Positions 1 through 12,295 of a stretch of 64,000 bases of DNA are shown piece after piece (the stretch's first letter is position 1; the number at the start of each line of letters is the position of its first letter). Under the pieces are notes generated by a model. That model worked only from the letters and a program-made list of their open reading frames with translations, searched no databases and was not told where the DNA came from. Position numbers and translations under genes: made by a program. Source of the stretch: Hyperoodon ampullatus (taxonomy: Eukaryota > Chordata > Mammalia > Artiodactyla > Ziphiidae); NCBI GenBank assembly GCA_949752795.1, contig OX457061.1:34228425-34292424 (forward strand), given 5' to 3'.

Positions 1-150
1 CTGGTCTGGGAAGATCCCACATGCTGCGGAGCGGCTGGGCCCGTGAGCCACAGCCGCTGAGCCTGCGCGTCCGGAGCCTGTGCTCCGCAACGGGAAAGGC
101 CACAACAGTGAGAGGCCCACGTACCGCAAAAAAAAAAAAAAAAAAAAAAA
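1..150 (+). mobile_element. CHR-type SINE, 5' part cut by window edge
   Basis: Runs from within the tRNA-related region (gggaagatcccacatgctgc) to ggcccacgtaccgc and a 22-base A tail. It is the short, young cetacean form. Confidence 0.85.
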
Positions 151-151
151 G

Positions 152-469
152 AATCCGTCTGCCAATGCAGGGGAAATGGGTTTGATCCCTGGTCCGGGAA
201 GATCCCACATGCCACGGAGCAACTAAGCCTGTGCGCCACAACTACTGAGCCAGCACTCTAAAGCCTGCGAGCCATAACTACTGAGCCTGTACCACAACTA
301 CTGAAGCGTGCGCACCTAGAGCCCGTGCTCCACAACAAGAGAAGCCACGGCAATGAGAAGCCCGTGCACCGCAATGAAGAGTGGCCCCCGCTCACCACAA
401 CTAGAGAAAACCCACACACAGCAACGAAGACCCAACACAGCCAAAAATAAATAAATTTATAAAAAAAAA
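152..469 (+). mobile_element. Long CHR-type SINE
   Basis: Older, longer variant with a tRNA-like head followed by repeated 'cacaactactgagcc' units and an A/T-rich tail containing aaaataaataaattt. It matches the better-preserved copy at 32399. Confidence 0.8.
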
Positions 470-1395
470 TGCAGCTGTAAGTACTTTATCAAAGCATCAA
501 AATGATATGCCATTCAGACTAGCTATCACAGAAATCTTTAAATGCAGAAGCATGGTAAGCATTTATTACACGTTACAAATTATGTAATCTCTAAAGTCTA
601 CCATTCCCTGATTTTTAAGCAAATCAGCAATTACCCTAAATGGGTATTTTTTTAAAAATGAAATGTTTAGATGTTCATATTCAGTAAAAATAAATATGTA
701 ATTTGATGTTATTATGACTTTAAATGACATTTTAATTTAAAAAAACAAGCATGCTTGACACTAACAGAAGCCATTAGAAAGGAAATACATAAAAACACAT
801 AAACATAGATAACTGGATACACAGTACAATGGGAAATAAACAAAACTCCAAGTTGATGTTAAAATAAAGAGTAAAAATTATGCCTTCTGTATATTGTATG
901 GTGCTATTCTACATGTTGTAGAAATACCAATGAACTTACCCACCAAAGGAAATATTCCAAGATTACGTAGTCATCAAGGAAAGAGATTCCATCCAAGTGG
1001 AAGGAAAGCAATTTGAAAATCAAATAACTACATTCATTTCATTATGAAGTTAGTAGAATTACACCAGAGAATTATCGTATTACAGAAGAGCATTTGTACT
1101 AAAACTAAAAAGCAATTTATAAGAAATATAAAAATGACAATTTCAATAAGAAAACTAGATTGTTAATATTAATTCAAAGGAATCTACTATACTGTTGTAC
1201 AGCAAATTTTACTGCTTTGATACTAAAATGAAGGACAAATAACATTTTTATAATTTTTTGTGGAAGATACTTTACTATAAAAATAACCCAGTTGGGTAAT
1301 AACAAGTTATTCATTTTGCATCTGAGGTTTGACATTAAAAAACTAATAGTTACATTAAAATACTAACATATTTCAATATACGGACAGTTTCTCAC

Positions 1396-1546
1396 CTCGT
1401 CTTCCTTCAAACACATCATTGATTTCTCTCAGCAGTGTTAACATGTCACTAATTTGGGATTCCCAGGCTTCACAGAATACATCTAGATTTTCTTTAGCAA
1501 TTTTACTAGATGGATGCAATGTCAAAGTTTCAGCAGCAGAAATTAT
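1396..1546 (-). CDS. CTNNAL1: CTNNAL1 exon 11
   Basis: It encodes residues 481-530 plus one base of codon 531, starting IISAAETLTLHPSSKIAKEN and ending TLLREINDVFEGRRG. Acceptor tttctttag|ATA; donor CGAG|gtgaga. It leaves in phase 1. It is the last CTNNAL1 exon here; later exons should lie left of position 1. Confidence 0.94.
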
Positions 1547-1887
1547 CTAAAGAAACAATATACACAGGTGTGAGTTTCAAAATCTTACCTCTCAGAATCA
1601 TATTGGAAACCAAACTTAAGCCTGTACTGTTCAAATCACTCAATGACACAACTACAAAGCAATTTCCACACATAAGCCCTATGTTGGGCAGTATGGACAT
1701 ACAAAACTTACTGTTTCTTATAATCTTATCTATAGATAAATAGCAGGCATTATTATATATAAGCCTTTATTCAGGGAGCAATTATCTTTATTCAAGGAAA
1801 GTTCTGTTTCAACAAAGTTATTTCCATAGCATAATTCAGAGTTAGACTACAAAGAGTGTACTGTATACTGCAGAAGAAGAGATGGTG

Positions 1888-2090
1888 TAGTAGTGGTAGT
1901 ATTAGTAACAGTGGTAGTAATGGTGGCAGTAGTGGTGGTAGCAGTAGTCGTAGTGATGATAGTGGTAGTGATGGTAGTAGCAGCATTGGTATTAGTACTG
2001 GTACTGGTAGTAGTAGTGGTAGTAGTTGTAGAGGTAGCAGAATCGGTATTAGTACTGGTAGTGGTGGTGGTAGTAGTGGTAGTAGTAGTA
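1888..2090. repeat. Compound TAG/TGG trinucleotide repeat
   Basis: About 200 bp of interspersed tag, tgg, tga and agc triplets with interruptions. It gives long artefactual open frames on both strands (serine/glycine, valine, threonine or leucine runs). Lies 342 bp upstream of CTNNAL1 exon 11. Confidence 0.9.
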
Positions 2091-2284
2091 ACATACGCAT
2101 ACACCTATGAGGACATGGTAGATATATCCTTGAGGTACTGTGATAGGTGCTTGATACACATTAGTATTAATCCTCAAAAACACAAAAACAAAATACTATC
2201 CTTCTCAATAAGCACTGTTCCCATTTTACAGCTGGAGAAACTGAGACTCAAAGATACCAAGTAACTAATATATGACTCTTCATT

Positions 2285-2795
2285 CACCTGCTGTATGCCC
2301 GGCACTGTACCCATGTTCCAGGTGCTGGGGAAACAGTTGTGAATGAAACAAATAAATGTTCCTCTCTTCATGGGGCTCATATTATAATGTGGGGAGACAG
2401 GTAATTAAAAACATGTAAGTAAATTATGAAATATCTTAGATGATGAACGATATGTACAAAAACAAAGGGTAAGGAGGATGGAGGATGTTAGGCAGTCACA
2501 GTATTTTAAGTTAGGTGGTCACCTGCAAAGGTGGCATGTAAGCAAAGAACTGAAGAAGGTGAGGGAGCCACAGGGAAACCTAGGGAAAGTCGTTTGGGAA
2601 TGAGGTGGGAACAGTTCTGATACATTTTAACAACAGCCAGTAGGTCAGTGTGACCGGACTGACATGAAAAAAAAGGAAGGTCACCAATGGCCACGTGATG
2701 GAGAAACACGCGCAGTAAAGATGGACTTTACTCTGAGTGAGATAGGAAGTCACTGAAGAGGTTTCAGAAACTGATATGTAATGGAAAAGAATATG
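2285..2795 (-). mobile_element. L2 LINE fragment
   Basis: Degraded reverse L2: caggtgctggggaaacagtt, ttcatggggctcatattata, gaactgaagaaggtgaggga, tactctgagtgagataggaa in L2 order. Confidence 0.65.
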
Positions 2796-2797
2796 AG

Positions 2798-2901
2798 AAA
2801 GAAAAAAAAAATATATATATATATAAACTGAATCACTTTGCTGTACACTAGAAAACTAACACAACATTGTAAATCAATGTACTTAAATTAAAAAAAAAAA
2901 A
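2798..2901 (+). mobile_element. Short L1 3' end
   Basis: About 100 bp ending in ctaacacaacattgtaaatc and an A tail, the same terminal sequence as the L1 ending at 38770. Severely 5'-truncated insertion. Confidence 0.75.
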
Positions 2902-4675
2902 CTGCTATGGTCAGAGTCAGGCTGCCTTCGAGAGAATTAGACCTAGGCGCTCCTCCTGGGTGAGCACAGTCCCACAGGCACAGGCTTGACAAGCAGGTGG
3001 CAGCTTTCAGAGTAGAACAAGGTTCCCCATCTTCAGGGAACATGGGCACATGGCTCACCATGGACTACAAGCTAGATGCAGCAGTGCCGCCTTCTCAACC
3101 AGGAACCACTGTACAGCGTGGAAACTGTTCCACTGTGCCCTGGATATGCTGTAACATTGTAAAGGAAATATAAAAATGACATTGCTAAAGCAGAGGTATC
3201 CAGAAGTAATATAAATTCTCCTAGAGGCATGCTCTGTTTTCTTAAATTATCCCTTTGTGAGACCGATAGTCAAGACTAGGAATAAAAGCTGAGGCTATGG
3301 GAATAGAAAAAGCTTCTCAAGTTACAGAAATTGACAGCAGGCTCTATCTATCACCATCCTGCAAAAGAAAATATACTTTTCCTAATATCCCTGCTGCAAT
3401 GAAAACAGTAAGCAGAGAATTACAACCAAATAGCAAGCAGGGCCTGAGGATAACAAGAGCCGATTGTATATGGCAGGAGAGTCAAACTTTAGCTCTACTG
3501 AAATACATTTATGGCCAAGGCAAGTAGTATGACTCCCAAATGGACAAGTAAATATTGAAGCCTTGGTTTCTCCCAATAAACAGAGATCCTCTGGTTATAA
3601 TAAAATGCTCAGCCGATGGTCACTGCTGAGCGTCACTCAGATAGTTCCTGTTTCCGTGAGAAGCTTTTGATACTGTTCTCCACGGGGAGCATAAACATCC
3701 TTCCAGCATCCAACTTGGGTCTGCTAGAGGGCACACACCACCTTTGTCTCTAAGCTGCTTTTGCTGTTCTCAACTATAAATCCAGGGGCTCGACATCTGC
3801 CATCCAATAATACAATAAGGAGTAAGTCCTTTTGGCTGCCATGATGAATGAAACAAATACACCTGGTAAATTGTATTTTCAAGCTTAGACCTAAAAGGAA
3901 AAGGAACTTCTGTCCCTCTCTTTTTCCCTTAATTTGACAGAGACAGTATTAAATGCGATATCAATTGTTAAAATGCTTTTGAAAATTATAAAAATGAAGT
4001 CATATTATAGAGAATTCAGAAAAAAATAACTCACAATTCTCCCTAACAAGCAGAACTTTCATTTCTGCACATTCTTAGAGTCATTTTCTTATATATGTAC
4101 ATTTTATATAGTAGCAATTATAGCATATAAACAAGTCTGTATCCTGCTTTTGTCACATAACATTTTAATGAAACATTTTTTGATGTTGCTAATTCTAGTT
4201 ATCAAAATTATTACTGTAACATCATGATACATGATTTGCCTAACTTAAGATTGTTATTTTGCTTCCAATTGAATCTTATTATAAGTAATGTAACAAGTAT
4301 TGTTTTTATTTTTCTTTTAATCTCCTTATGCCCTTAGGAATTATTGTGTCAAAACATGTGAGTGTTTTTATGGCTTATCACATAATGATAACTTAGTTTT
4401 CAAACATGTTATAACGACCTGTATTGTAAATGGCTTCAATTAAATAGATATAAACTAGGGCATCAATTAAATGGGCCAATCTCTAATTTGGCAGACGACC
4501 AGATAATCCAATGGAATGTTCTGGCACACTACCAACAAAAATTCCATTACCTTCATTTCGCTCAGTAGATTTGGCCCGTAGTTTTGCAGAACCATTTGTG
4601 TCTTCCTTGTGCACAATTTGTTATGACACTCAGATAAAACATAATATGGAAGGAACGATCTGCTGTTGATCATAC

Positions 4676-4768
4676 CTGCTGGCCAGTCACCTGAAATGTC
4701 TCCTCTGCATGTATACAGGTTATTTCAAGAGGTTCTGTCCCAGACACATGTCTCAACAATCGACAGGT
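4676..4768 (-). CDS. CTNNAL1: CTNNAL1 exon 10
   Basis: It encodes residues 450-480 (31 codons), starting TCRLLRHVSGTEPLEITCIH and ending AEETFQVTGQQ. Acceptor ttttttgtag|ACC with a strong pyrimidine tract; donor CAG|gtatga. Phase 0 at both ends. Confidence 0.94.
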
Positions 4769-6583
4769 CTACAAAAAACCATTTCTATAGTTCAACTTTC
4801 TCATTCTTCACAAAACATAGCATCATTTTGTAATTAACAAAGAAAATAAAACATTAAAACCTATAAAAATAAATTTGTACATTAATAAGATTATTATAAT
4901 ATTGCATTGGTTACCAACGGATTCTCTAGGAGCAAAGCAGGAACAAATACGGGTTTATTAGCATATACCCTACTGTTTCTACTTCCTATCTGATCATGGC
5001 AAGGTGGTCACAGAATATTAGAACCAAGAGGAATCCTGAAAGGACCTTGTAGTGCCCACATATTTTACGTATGAAGAAACGTGGCTCAGAGAAGGACTTA
5101 TCCAAGGTCTCTCAGCTAAACTATGTCAGCTACCACAAGCTACACATTCTTTCTGCCAACAAATAACATTTCTCCCTGTCAATTAACACACCTTTTACTG
5201 AAGATAACACTCGATTAGGCAAGACTGATATAATGAGTAAAGAGCCTGATCAATGAAAATTTTTGAAAATAATTTTTCAATAATTTCTTGAGCCTTAAAA
5301 CAGAAAATTGGGGAAAAATTTTTTTTTCACTTTTTAAGAAGATTTGCTGCAGGATTCCTATAATTAGCAAGTTTGCCTGCAGTCATAATACTTGATTTAT
5401 AAACAAAACAGTATCAGATCTATTTTAAAAAGGAGATGTATCTACAGTCATTTTAAGAATGCTCCCTAGTAGTTTTCAGATGTAAACAAATAAAGGAGAG
5501 GAAGCTAGCTTAGTTAGTCTAAAAGTTCCTTCTAACCATTAGTATGTGAGATTCAGTGAGCAGGGGACATTAGATAATATGAACACAGCTAGGTGGTTCA
5601 TATCTGTGCATTAATACACATGTTGGCTGGGATGTACCTCATATAGACAAGGGGATATATTCTTCACGTGTACATGGCTTAAGTATACATTGCTTTACTA
5701 GCAGATGTCTGACATTCTCAATAGGTAGAAGGCTTACAATATCAATCAATAATTGGAATTATAACAAAAGGGGCAGGTAAAGCACCAGTAACACATAACA
5801 AAGATTTGGGCAGAACAGAAGAGATTCCGAGAAGGAATACTGTGCTGAGTGTCTTCTCTTTGTCCCTCCATATCCACTCTTTTTCCTTCTTGGGAGACTG
5901 ACCTATGTGGTCTACAGCTGTGTTTGGCCAATGGGAAGCCCCAGCAATATAGCAGCAGGGATGAGGAGGGGAAGGGCCTTTATTCTCATGCTCTTTCCCT
6001 GCAGGTTGCCGTGGGCTGTCTGTGTCTAGTCCTAAAACCACAACTACTCAAGGCTCTCTGAAGGACTCTGTGCCCTTCCAGTTTCCAGAAACCACTCACT
6101 CCCCCTGTTAATTTGGTTGTAGGAGTAGTACCAGCTCTGCTGTCACTAACCCCAATTCCTGTACTCTCATGGTTTCCCCACATCCTATCCATGCAATTGT
6201 AAATGGCTCCTTTATTAAACCCTCTTAAGATTAACCTAATTTGAATGTGCCATCTCTTTCCTGCTGAGACTCAAAAGATTCAAATACAAACAAGGTCATA
6301 CGATGTATCTCCATTGCTCTACTCCAAGATCTAATCTCTTTGATGGAATAAGGAAGAAGGTTAAGAAGGGCATCTGTGGGTTCTAGCATTTTTTATTGTT
6401 TTGTTTTAGAGGACAAATTGTTGTAAGAACAGAACAGATAAACATGATAGTTTTAAAATTCCAAAGGCAAGAGAGAAAACGTCCTTATGAGTAAACCAAA
6501 AACGGTATTTGTGTTAATATTACCTGATGATAGTACAGCTTTCATTAAACTACAGTTTCTTTAACAAGCAACCTATTGCTCAC
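4769..6583 (-). other. CTNNAL1 intron 9
   Basis: 1.8-kb intron. A low-complexity MIR/L2-like scrap is suspected near 5010-5130. Positions 5880-6290 look like a degraded interspersed repeat, ending in a fossil-like stretch with tttgaatgtgccatctcttt, but I cannot assign it to a family. Nothing else was recognised. Confidence 0.6.
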
Positions 6584-6742
6584 CTCAACAAGCCGCTCTT
6601 TCTGTTCAGTGAGTTTGCAGGCATATTCAGCCAAACCTTCTAAATTTCCTTCTACTCCAGTAAGTTTTAATGCTTTGAGAACCACATGATCAGCGTGGTA
6701 TTTTACCAGATCTGCTGCCAGCTGAGCTGCTGTACTATGAAG
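6584..6742 (-). CDS. CTNNAL1: CTNNAL1 exon 9
   Basis: It encodes residues 397-449 (53 codons), starting LHSTAAQLAADLVKYHADHV and ending YACKLTEQKERLVE. Acceptor atctgcag|CTT; donor GAG|gtgagc. Phase 0 at both ends. A GT/TA/CA microsatellite lies 133 bp upstream of its acceptor. The conserved HVVLKALKLTGVEGN segment identifies the family. Confidence 0.94.
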
Positions 6743-6873
6743 CTGCAGATGTGGGGAGTGAAGGGTAATGAAAAAAAGACAACAAACAATAAGGTTTTGT
6801 GACCAAAAACCTCATGAGTACTTTAAAAACTAAAGAGTAGCAACCTCATATCAGTGCCACTTGATCTGCTGAG

Positions 6874-6875
<2 letters not shown>

Positions 6876-6926
<51 letters not shown>

Positions 6927-6955
6927 CACACACACATACATGTATGTATACATAA
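6876..6955. repeat. (GT)n(TA)n(CA)n microsatellite
   Basis: About 17 GT units followed by about 8 TA units and 5-6 CA units. The GT and CA arms are complementary around the TA centre. It lies 133 bp upstream of the CTNNAL1 exon 9 acceptor. Confidence 0.95.
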
Positions 6956-7877
6956 AATATATATTCAACAAATTTTATTAAATACCTACATTATGGCAGG
7001 AACTGAACTAAAGGCTGGACATACATAACAAGTAGGACACAGCCCCTTCCTCGGGGGCTCACAGTTTATCTATATTGCTATCCACAGCTTTACTGTCTAA
7101 CTCTTGGGTCACAGGAGAAATGATGGATAAAAGGATAATGAAAACCTCAAGGTTTTATTTAACTTTAGGCAGAATGGATTTTAAGCACTGCTCACTCTCA
7201 CTGAACATCTCTGCATACTATTAACTCCAAAATCTTTTCTTCTCCTTATCCTGCCTTTTAAAAAAAATGTTATGACAGGTTATTTGGGGGTTCACCAGAA
7301 AGAGATCATTTTTAATAACACTGTCCTAAGGAAAATCTGATTTTTAATTAAGCCTATTTGAATGAAGTGATTCTTTTTTTCCTGGAAGTAATCCAATGTC
7401 CATTCAAACGGCAGGACTTTGTACAAAATTAACAATAGGGTAGTCCACTTTCATGAAATCAAGTGAGAATAATTACAGTCAGAAACAAAGACATTAAAAT
7501 GTATTTTCCTTTGGAAATTAAATGCACGTAAGAATTCAAAAGATTTTGTTTAACCATCAGGGTCATAGAAAATAGCTAATGCCAGCCTTTTATTTTACAA
7601 ACTATGAAACAGGTCCCTAGAGACTGAGTGACTTGTTCAAGGTCACGTAAATACTACAAATGGTTCTGGAGACAACTTATAAACTCCAAAGGAAGAAGGG
7701 TGAATAAACATGAAGTTCCTGCTCTGTGCAAGGTACTGAAAGTAGCTTTACAGACATTATCTCCCTTAATCCTTATAAAAATTCTTCTAGGTTGATGTTA
7801 TTATATCCATTTCAGAGGTAAGGAAAGTGAAGCTTATGGAAAGCCACTCAGTCTATCACCAAAAGATTTTTTGTTCA

Positions 7878-8091
7878 GGGCTTCCCTGGTGGCGCAGTGG
7901 TTGAGAGTCCGCCTGCTGATGCAGGGGACACAGGTTCGTGCCCCGGTCCAGGAAGATCCCACATGCCGCAGAGCGGCTGGGCCCGTGAGCCATGGCCGCT
8001 GAGCCTGCGCATTCGGAGCCTGTGCTCCACAACGGGAGAGGCCACAGCAGTGAGAGGCCCGCGTACCACAAAAAAAAAAAAAGATTTTATC
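7878..8091 (+). mobile_element. CHR-type SINE
   Basis: Full-length short form from gggcttccctggtggcgcag to gtaccac plus A tail. The tRNA-like B box reads ggttcgtgcc. It sits in CTNNAL1 intron 8, antisense to the gene. Confidence 0.88.
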
Positions 8092-8825
8092 TTCAACTGA
8101 TAGTCACAGTCTTAACAATAGTTTAGTTAAAATTGAATAGGCTGGAAAAAATGAGTAGGCTTTTTTTAAACCATAGAAGACCATATCCTTCTAATGTTTA
8201 ATAGGATGTTAAAATGAAGGTTTCAACAGAGGTCAATGAAACATCACCAGATAATTTATATATGAAACTCCCCCAAACCAATTCATTCTCTTGAGCCCTT
8301 GACTCTCTTAAAAAATATAAAAGAACAAAGAAATTAGAGATAAGTAAGAAGAAAAGTTTTTGTGAGGAGGGCCTTTCTGGTGCTCGCTGTGAGTCCCCTC
8401 CCAGGCACACCCCAAAATGGAGGGAGCAAAGTGGCACAGAAGTTACAAAGTAAGGGGCTGGTCAGGGGAGGCACCAGGAGAGCCTCTGAAGAGCACACTC
8501 AAGTATTCACGACAGAGAAAGTCAGCTTTAAACATCTTCGAGCCTAGTGCATCTCGTAAGGGCACCAATCACTAAGAACTCCCCACTTCCTCTCTTCTTT
8601 CCCTGTGCCACAACCTGGCAAAGATCTGGAACAGAAGCTAGATAATAGGGGATGAAGGGCCTGAAAAAGAGACAAGAGACCACAATTCCCCCAAAAGCCC
8701 TAGGCGAGCTAGAGGAGTGGGGAACAGGAGCAAAGCCCTACAACTGAATGAATCAAAATACTGATTAATATATTGGAACGAACATTCTCATTTTTGAACT
8801 GAGTTTGTGTTTTATGACCTAAAGC

Positions 8826-8982
8826 AGGGATTGATGAACATTTTCCGTAGAGGGCCAGAGAGTAAATGTTTTAGGCCGTTCAGGCCACATAGTCGCAACT
8901 ACCCAACTCAAATGGGCAGAACTGTGTCCCCCAAAAAAACTTTATTTATAAAAACAGCCTGGCTGTAGTTCACAAAGCCCTG
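8826..8982 (+). mobile_element. hAT-type (MER1/Charlie-like) fossil
   Basis: Framed by cagggattgatgaaca and its degraded inverted counterpart ttcacaaagccctg, with ttccgtagagggccagagag internally. Internally shortened to about 157 bp. Confidence 0.6.
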
Positions 8983-9266
8983 ACTTAAAGTGACTTTCAA
9001 TTACCTAAGAGTGACCAAATAAGTCATTAGATGATAAAGTTTTCATCCAGGGAACAGGGAAATCTTCACAGCCAAAAGAACATTTTAAAATATCAACTTT
9101 ATTAAGGTATAATTTATATACAACAAAATGTACCAAGGGTACAGTTCGATGAGTTTTGACAAACATTTACACCCAAGTAACTACCACCATAATCAATATT
9201 TACGACACTTCCATTACCACAAAAAGTTCTCCCATGCCCCTTTGTAGTAAGTATCCCCCTACTTTT

Positions 9267-9474
9267 TTTTTTTTTTTTTTTTTTGCGTTACGCGGTCCTC
9301 TCACTGTTGTGGCCTCTCCTGTTGCGGAGTACAGGCTCCGGACGCGCAGGCCCAGCGGCCATGGCTCACGGGCCCAGCCGCTCCGCGGCATGTGGGATCC
9401 TCCCGTACCGGGGCACGAACCTGCGTCCCCTGCACCGGCAGGCGGACTCTCAACCACTGTGCCAACAGGGAAGC
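9267..9474 (-). mobile_element. CHR-type SINE
   Basis: Full-length short form in reverse orientation, starting with the poly-T tail. The duplication ccccctactttt flanks it at 9255-9266 and 9477-9488. It is inserted into an older L1M fragment. Confidence 0.88.
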
Positions 9475-9723
9475 ACCCCCCTACTTTTGACCCCAGGCAG
9501 TCACTGACCTGGTTTCTGTCACTATAAATCAGTTTGGCCTTTTTAAGAATTTTTTCTAAACAGAATTACACACACACACTTTTGTGTCTGACTTCTTTCA
9601 CTCAGTGTAACGTTTAAGCAATTCATCCATGTTGTTACCCGTATCGATAGTGTTCCTTTTTTTTGAATAGCATTTGATAGTTATACCAAAATTCATTTAT
9701 TGATTCCCCTGTTGATGGATATT

Positions 9724-9854
9724 TATTTATTTATGTATTTATTTGACCGTACCACGTCACTTGCAGGATCTCAGTTCCCCAACCAGGGATTGAACCCACG
9801 CTCTTGGCAGTGAAAGCGTGAAGTCCTAACCACTGGACCACCAGGGAATTCCCT
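9724..9854 (-). mobile_element. Older CHR-type SINE
   Basis: Reverse copy of the ggaattccctggtggtccag subtype with an ATTT-rich tail. More diverged than the short young form. Confidence 0.75.
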
Positions 9855-10081
9855 GGAAATTTAGATTGTTTCCAGTTTCGGGCTGTTATAAATATTTGTG
9901 TACAAGCTTTGAGAATGATGGCACTAATAAAACAGTGGCTTCAAAATAACTAGGTCAAAGGAAAACGTTACAAACATTTTCTGGGCACAGGCACATACTA
10001 ATGCTAAGGCATTTTATATATACCATACAACATGACAACTTGCAAAGAATTAAAAGAGGCTAGATGTCAAACTATACTTAC

Positions 10082-10168
10082 TTCTTTCTTAAGTTCATTG
10101 AGGCTGTGACTGATTTTCAATATAGCGAGTTCCAGTTCTTCATCGATGCTCTTTGTTTTCTTGCTTTG
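10082..10168 (-). CDS. CTNNAL1: CTNNAL1 exon 8
   Basis: It encodes residues 368-396 (29 codons): QSKKTKSIDEELELAILKIS then HSLNELKKE. Acceptor cttttttag|CAA; donor GAA|gtaagt, close to the consensus donor. Phase 0 at both ends. It has a heptad-like, charged helical composition. It was recovered from splice signals and protein match because it has no ATG. Confidence 0.93.
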
Positions 10169-12295
10169 CTAAAAAGTTTTAAAAGTACATGTGAAGAGTT
10201 ATCTTTTTCATCTTGTAATTCCAATTTTACTCAAACTACAAACATAATAAAATTTTAATATCATCTGTGAACTATAAGAAAAGTAGATTTTTAAAATTCA
10301 CCTGTTTATGGTTAGAGTGGAAAAGAGAATTTTAGTTATTTAGTTACATTTTTCTACTCTAAACAGGTGAATTTTTTAAATCTAATTTTCTTTAATAAAT
10401 TTATCATGTCTAAAACTAATCTGTTTTATCTTCTGCCTGGAATTCTCATCTCTTCATTCTTAACCTAGATAAAAATTAAAACCCTATTCGTCTTCAAGTC
10501 CTTACATAAATGTCTCTTTCTCAGAAAGGCCTTCTTAGATCACACAGTTTAGATTAGACCCTCTTCTTACCCTCTCTAACCTTTTCTCTAAGTAATCATC
10601 CTAGTTTGCAATTACATATGTACTTTTGATTTCTGTTGTTGTTGTTGTTTAAAGTCTATTTTCCTCACTAGGCCTTGGTAAGCTCTGTGAAGGCTGGGAT
10701 CACATTTATTTTGCTCACCACTGAATGCACAATACCTGGCACAGCAAATGGAAGGTAGCAGGTATTCAATTCTTTGAATGAATAAATCAGTTAAATGTCA
10801 ATCTCTTCATGAAGCTTCTTGATTCCTCTAGATAAATACAAATTCAACCTCCTTCAAACCCTCTCAACACATGATCTGTACTTTCTCTTAGGACACTTAC
10901 AAAGGTTTTTGTACTCGTCTCACACCTTCCCACATTTTTCTACATTGCAATATTCTTGCAGGCAAAGATTTTATCTTATTCATCTGCAGATTTTCGTTGC
11001 CTGGCATATAAAAGGCACTCAGTGACAACTGCTGAAAAAGTGAATGAATGAAAAATACATCTGACATGCAGAATCAGAGATCCAAGTGCTTGTGAAACAT
11101 GTGAAAGGTACTAACTGCAAATTTAAGTATTGATAGAAATGGATTCCCAACACAGAGAGCGTTTCCTCACAGAAACTCTTTATATTGCATGTTGGGCTTA
11201 AAATTTAATTTTGAAGCAATCTACACTTCAGATTAGATATCACATAGACAATTCAAACTAAACACAAAATACTGCTTTTATCCCTGACACCATTCTACCG
11301 TAGTTAAGTTTCCCTGTTAATATGAGCATTTGCAATATTGTGATGCCAAGAAAATATGAGGGAAATCTGTGATTTATACAACCCTTCATTCATAAATCAA
11401 TCTCTTCACAAGGAAGCAGACTGCTGGACTCTCTCAGGCACATTCACCCTTCTTCATCTTTACTGGCTAAGCTTTTGTCCATGATTTCCAGATTTGTTCT
11501 ATCCATGCTGTATGTTGTAAACCATGTTAAATACTTTTTTGACATATCCTAGGCCTAATAAATAAATAAATGGTGCCAGAGACATGTCTCAGGGCTCTAC
11601 CTTTCAAATCTGTAATCCACGCTCTAGAAGAGACTGGGTGCACACCTCCTGTGTTGCACCACTTCTGTCAGTCCTTGCCACTCTTGCCCAAATAACTCCC
11701 ACGTCTGAAGCGCACCAGCAGCCTGTTTAAGGCTCTTAAAGTGGCTGCCCGCCAGTCTGAGACCAGGAATCTGTGTGAGAGGGAAAAATCTTTCACCTGA
11801 CAGCTGGATCTACCCTGGTCTTCATTGCGTCTAAACCTCAGTAAGTTTTCTAAATCCTTGTGTCTGTAAATCAGCTGTCCTCAGAGTTAAGAACTGTGCA
11901 CATCTGAACGGCTCCAGCAGTAAGACTCAGGTTCCAAGAACCTCTAGGCTTGGTTGAACCTCTGCTCTTCACTCTGAAGAAGCATTGTGGGGAGGAATTT
12001 TCCAGAGGTGAGTCTGGTGGAAGAGTGGGGACGAAAGGGTGAAATAGTCATGGTGATGGTGGCACAGAATCCAGACTGGCCAGGATGAGAAACAACAGGC
12101 CTAGAAATGTTGAATACAGTGAGTGCTGATGGGAAGGATGCTCTGGCCAAGTAGGGGGCAGAAAAGGAATGAGACACCCTTGGTCCACTCTGGACCACAT
12201 TCACACTCTTGGTGGTGACGGCGCCTGCCACAACTCTCAGGGCTCCAGGGAAAAGCTATTACAGAAGATTTACTTTGATGAAATAAAGCTCTTAC
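10169..12295 (-). other. CTNNAL1 intron 7
   Basis: 2.1-kb intron. Two L2 tails (plus orientation) lie at about 10430-10800 and 10815-11055, both ending with the L2-like tgaatgaat signature. Positions 11060-12295 contain no repeat or exon that I could name. Confidence 0.7.
10430..11055 (+). mobile_element. Two adjacent L2 tails
   Basis: The first copy (to about 10800) has tcagaaaggccttcttagat and gctctgtgaaggctgggatc and ends ctttgaatgaat. The second (about 10815-11055) has the same layout and ends gtgaatgaatg. A tandem of two independent L2 3' ends. Confidence 0.65.

Larger units (their letters stand above)
1..1395 (-). other. CTNNAL1 intron 11, partial
   Basis: Intron sequence downstream of exon 11 that continues off the left edge. 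Positions 1-469 hold two CHR-type SINEs. Positions 470-1395 are AT-rich, with no repeat family I can name and no further exon that I could match. Confidence 0.8.
1547..4675 (-). other. CTNNAL1 intron 10
   Basis: 3.1-kb intron. It holds a long compound TAG/TGG repeat at 1888-2090, a degraded L2 (minus) at about 2285-2795 and a short L1 3' end at 2798-2901. Positions 2902-4675 show no repeat I can name with confidence. Confidence 0.8.
9095..9930 (-). mobile_element. Old L1M-type 3' fragment
   Basis: Diverged reverse L1 3' sequence (tttattaaggtataatttat ... tttcactcagtgtaacg ... gggctgttataaatatttgt), interrupted by two SINEs. Confidence 0.7.
6743..10081 (-). other. CTNNAL1 intron 8
   Basis: 3.3-kb intron. 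It contains the 6876-6955 dinucleotide tract, MIR/L2-like sequence at about 7570-7845, SINEs at 7878-8091 (plus), 9267-9474 (minus) and 9724-9854 (minus), a hAT fossil at 8826-8982, and an L1M fragment at 9095-9930 hosting the last two SINEs. The 7878 and 9267 SINEs are in opposite orientation 1.2 kb apart. Confidence 0.8.

Noticed and set aside
1847..2264. Open frames with Ser/Gly, Val, Thr or Leu runs
   Set aside because: All are translations of the TAG/TGG trinucleotide repeat in different frames.
7897..8100. Recurrent short frames reading [20 protein letters not shown] or similar
   Set aside because: The same peptide recurs in many SINE copies on either strand; it is a translation of the SINE, not a conserved protein.
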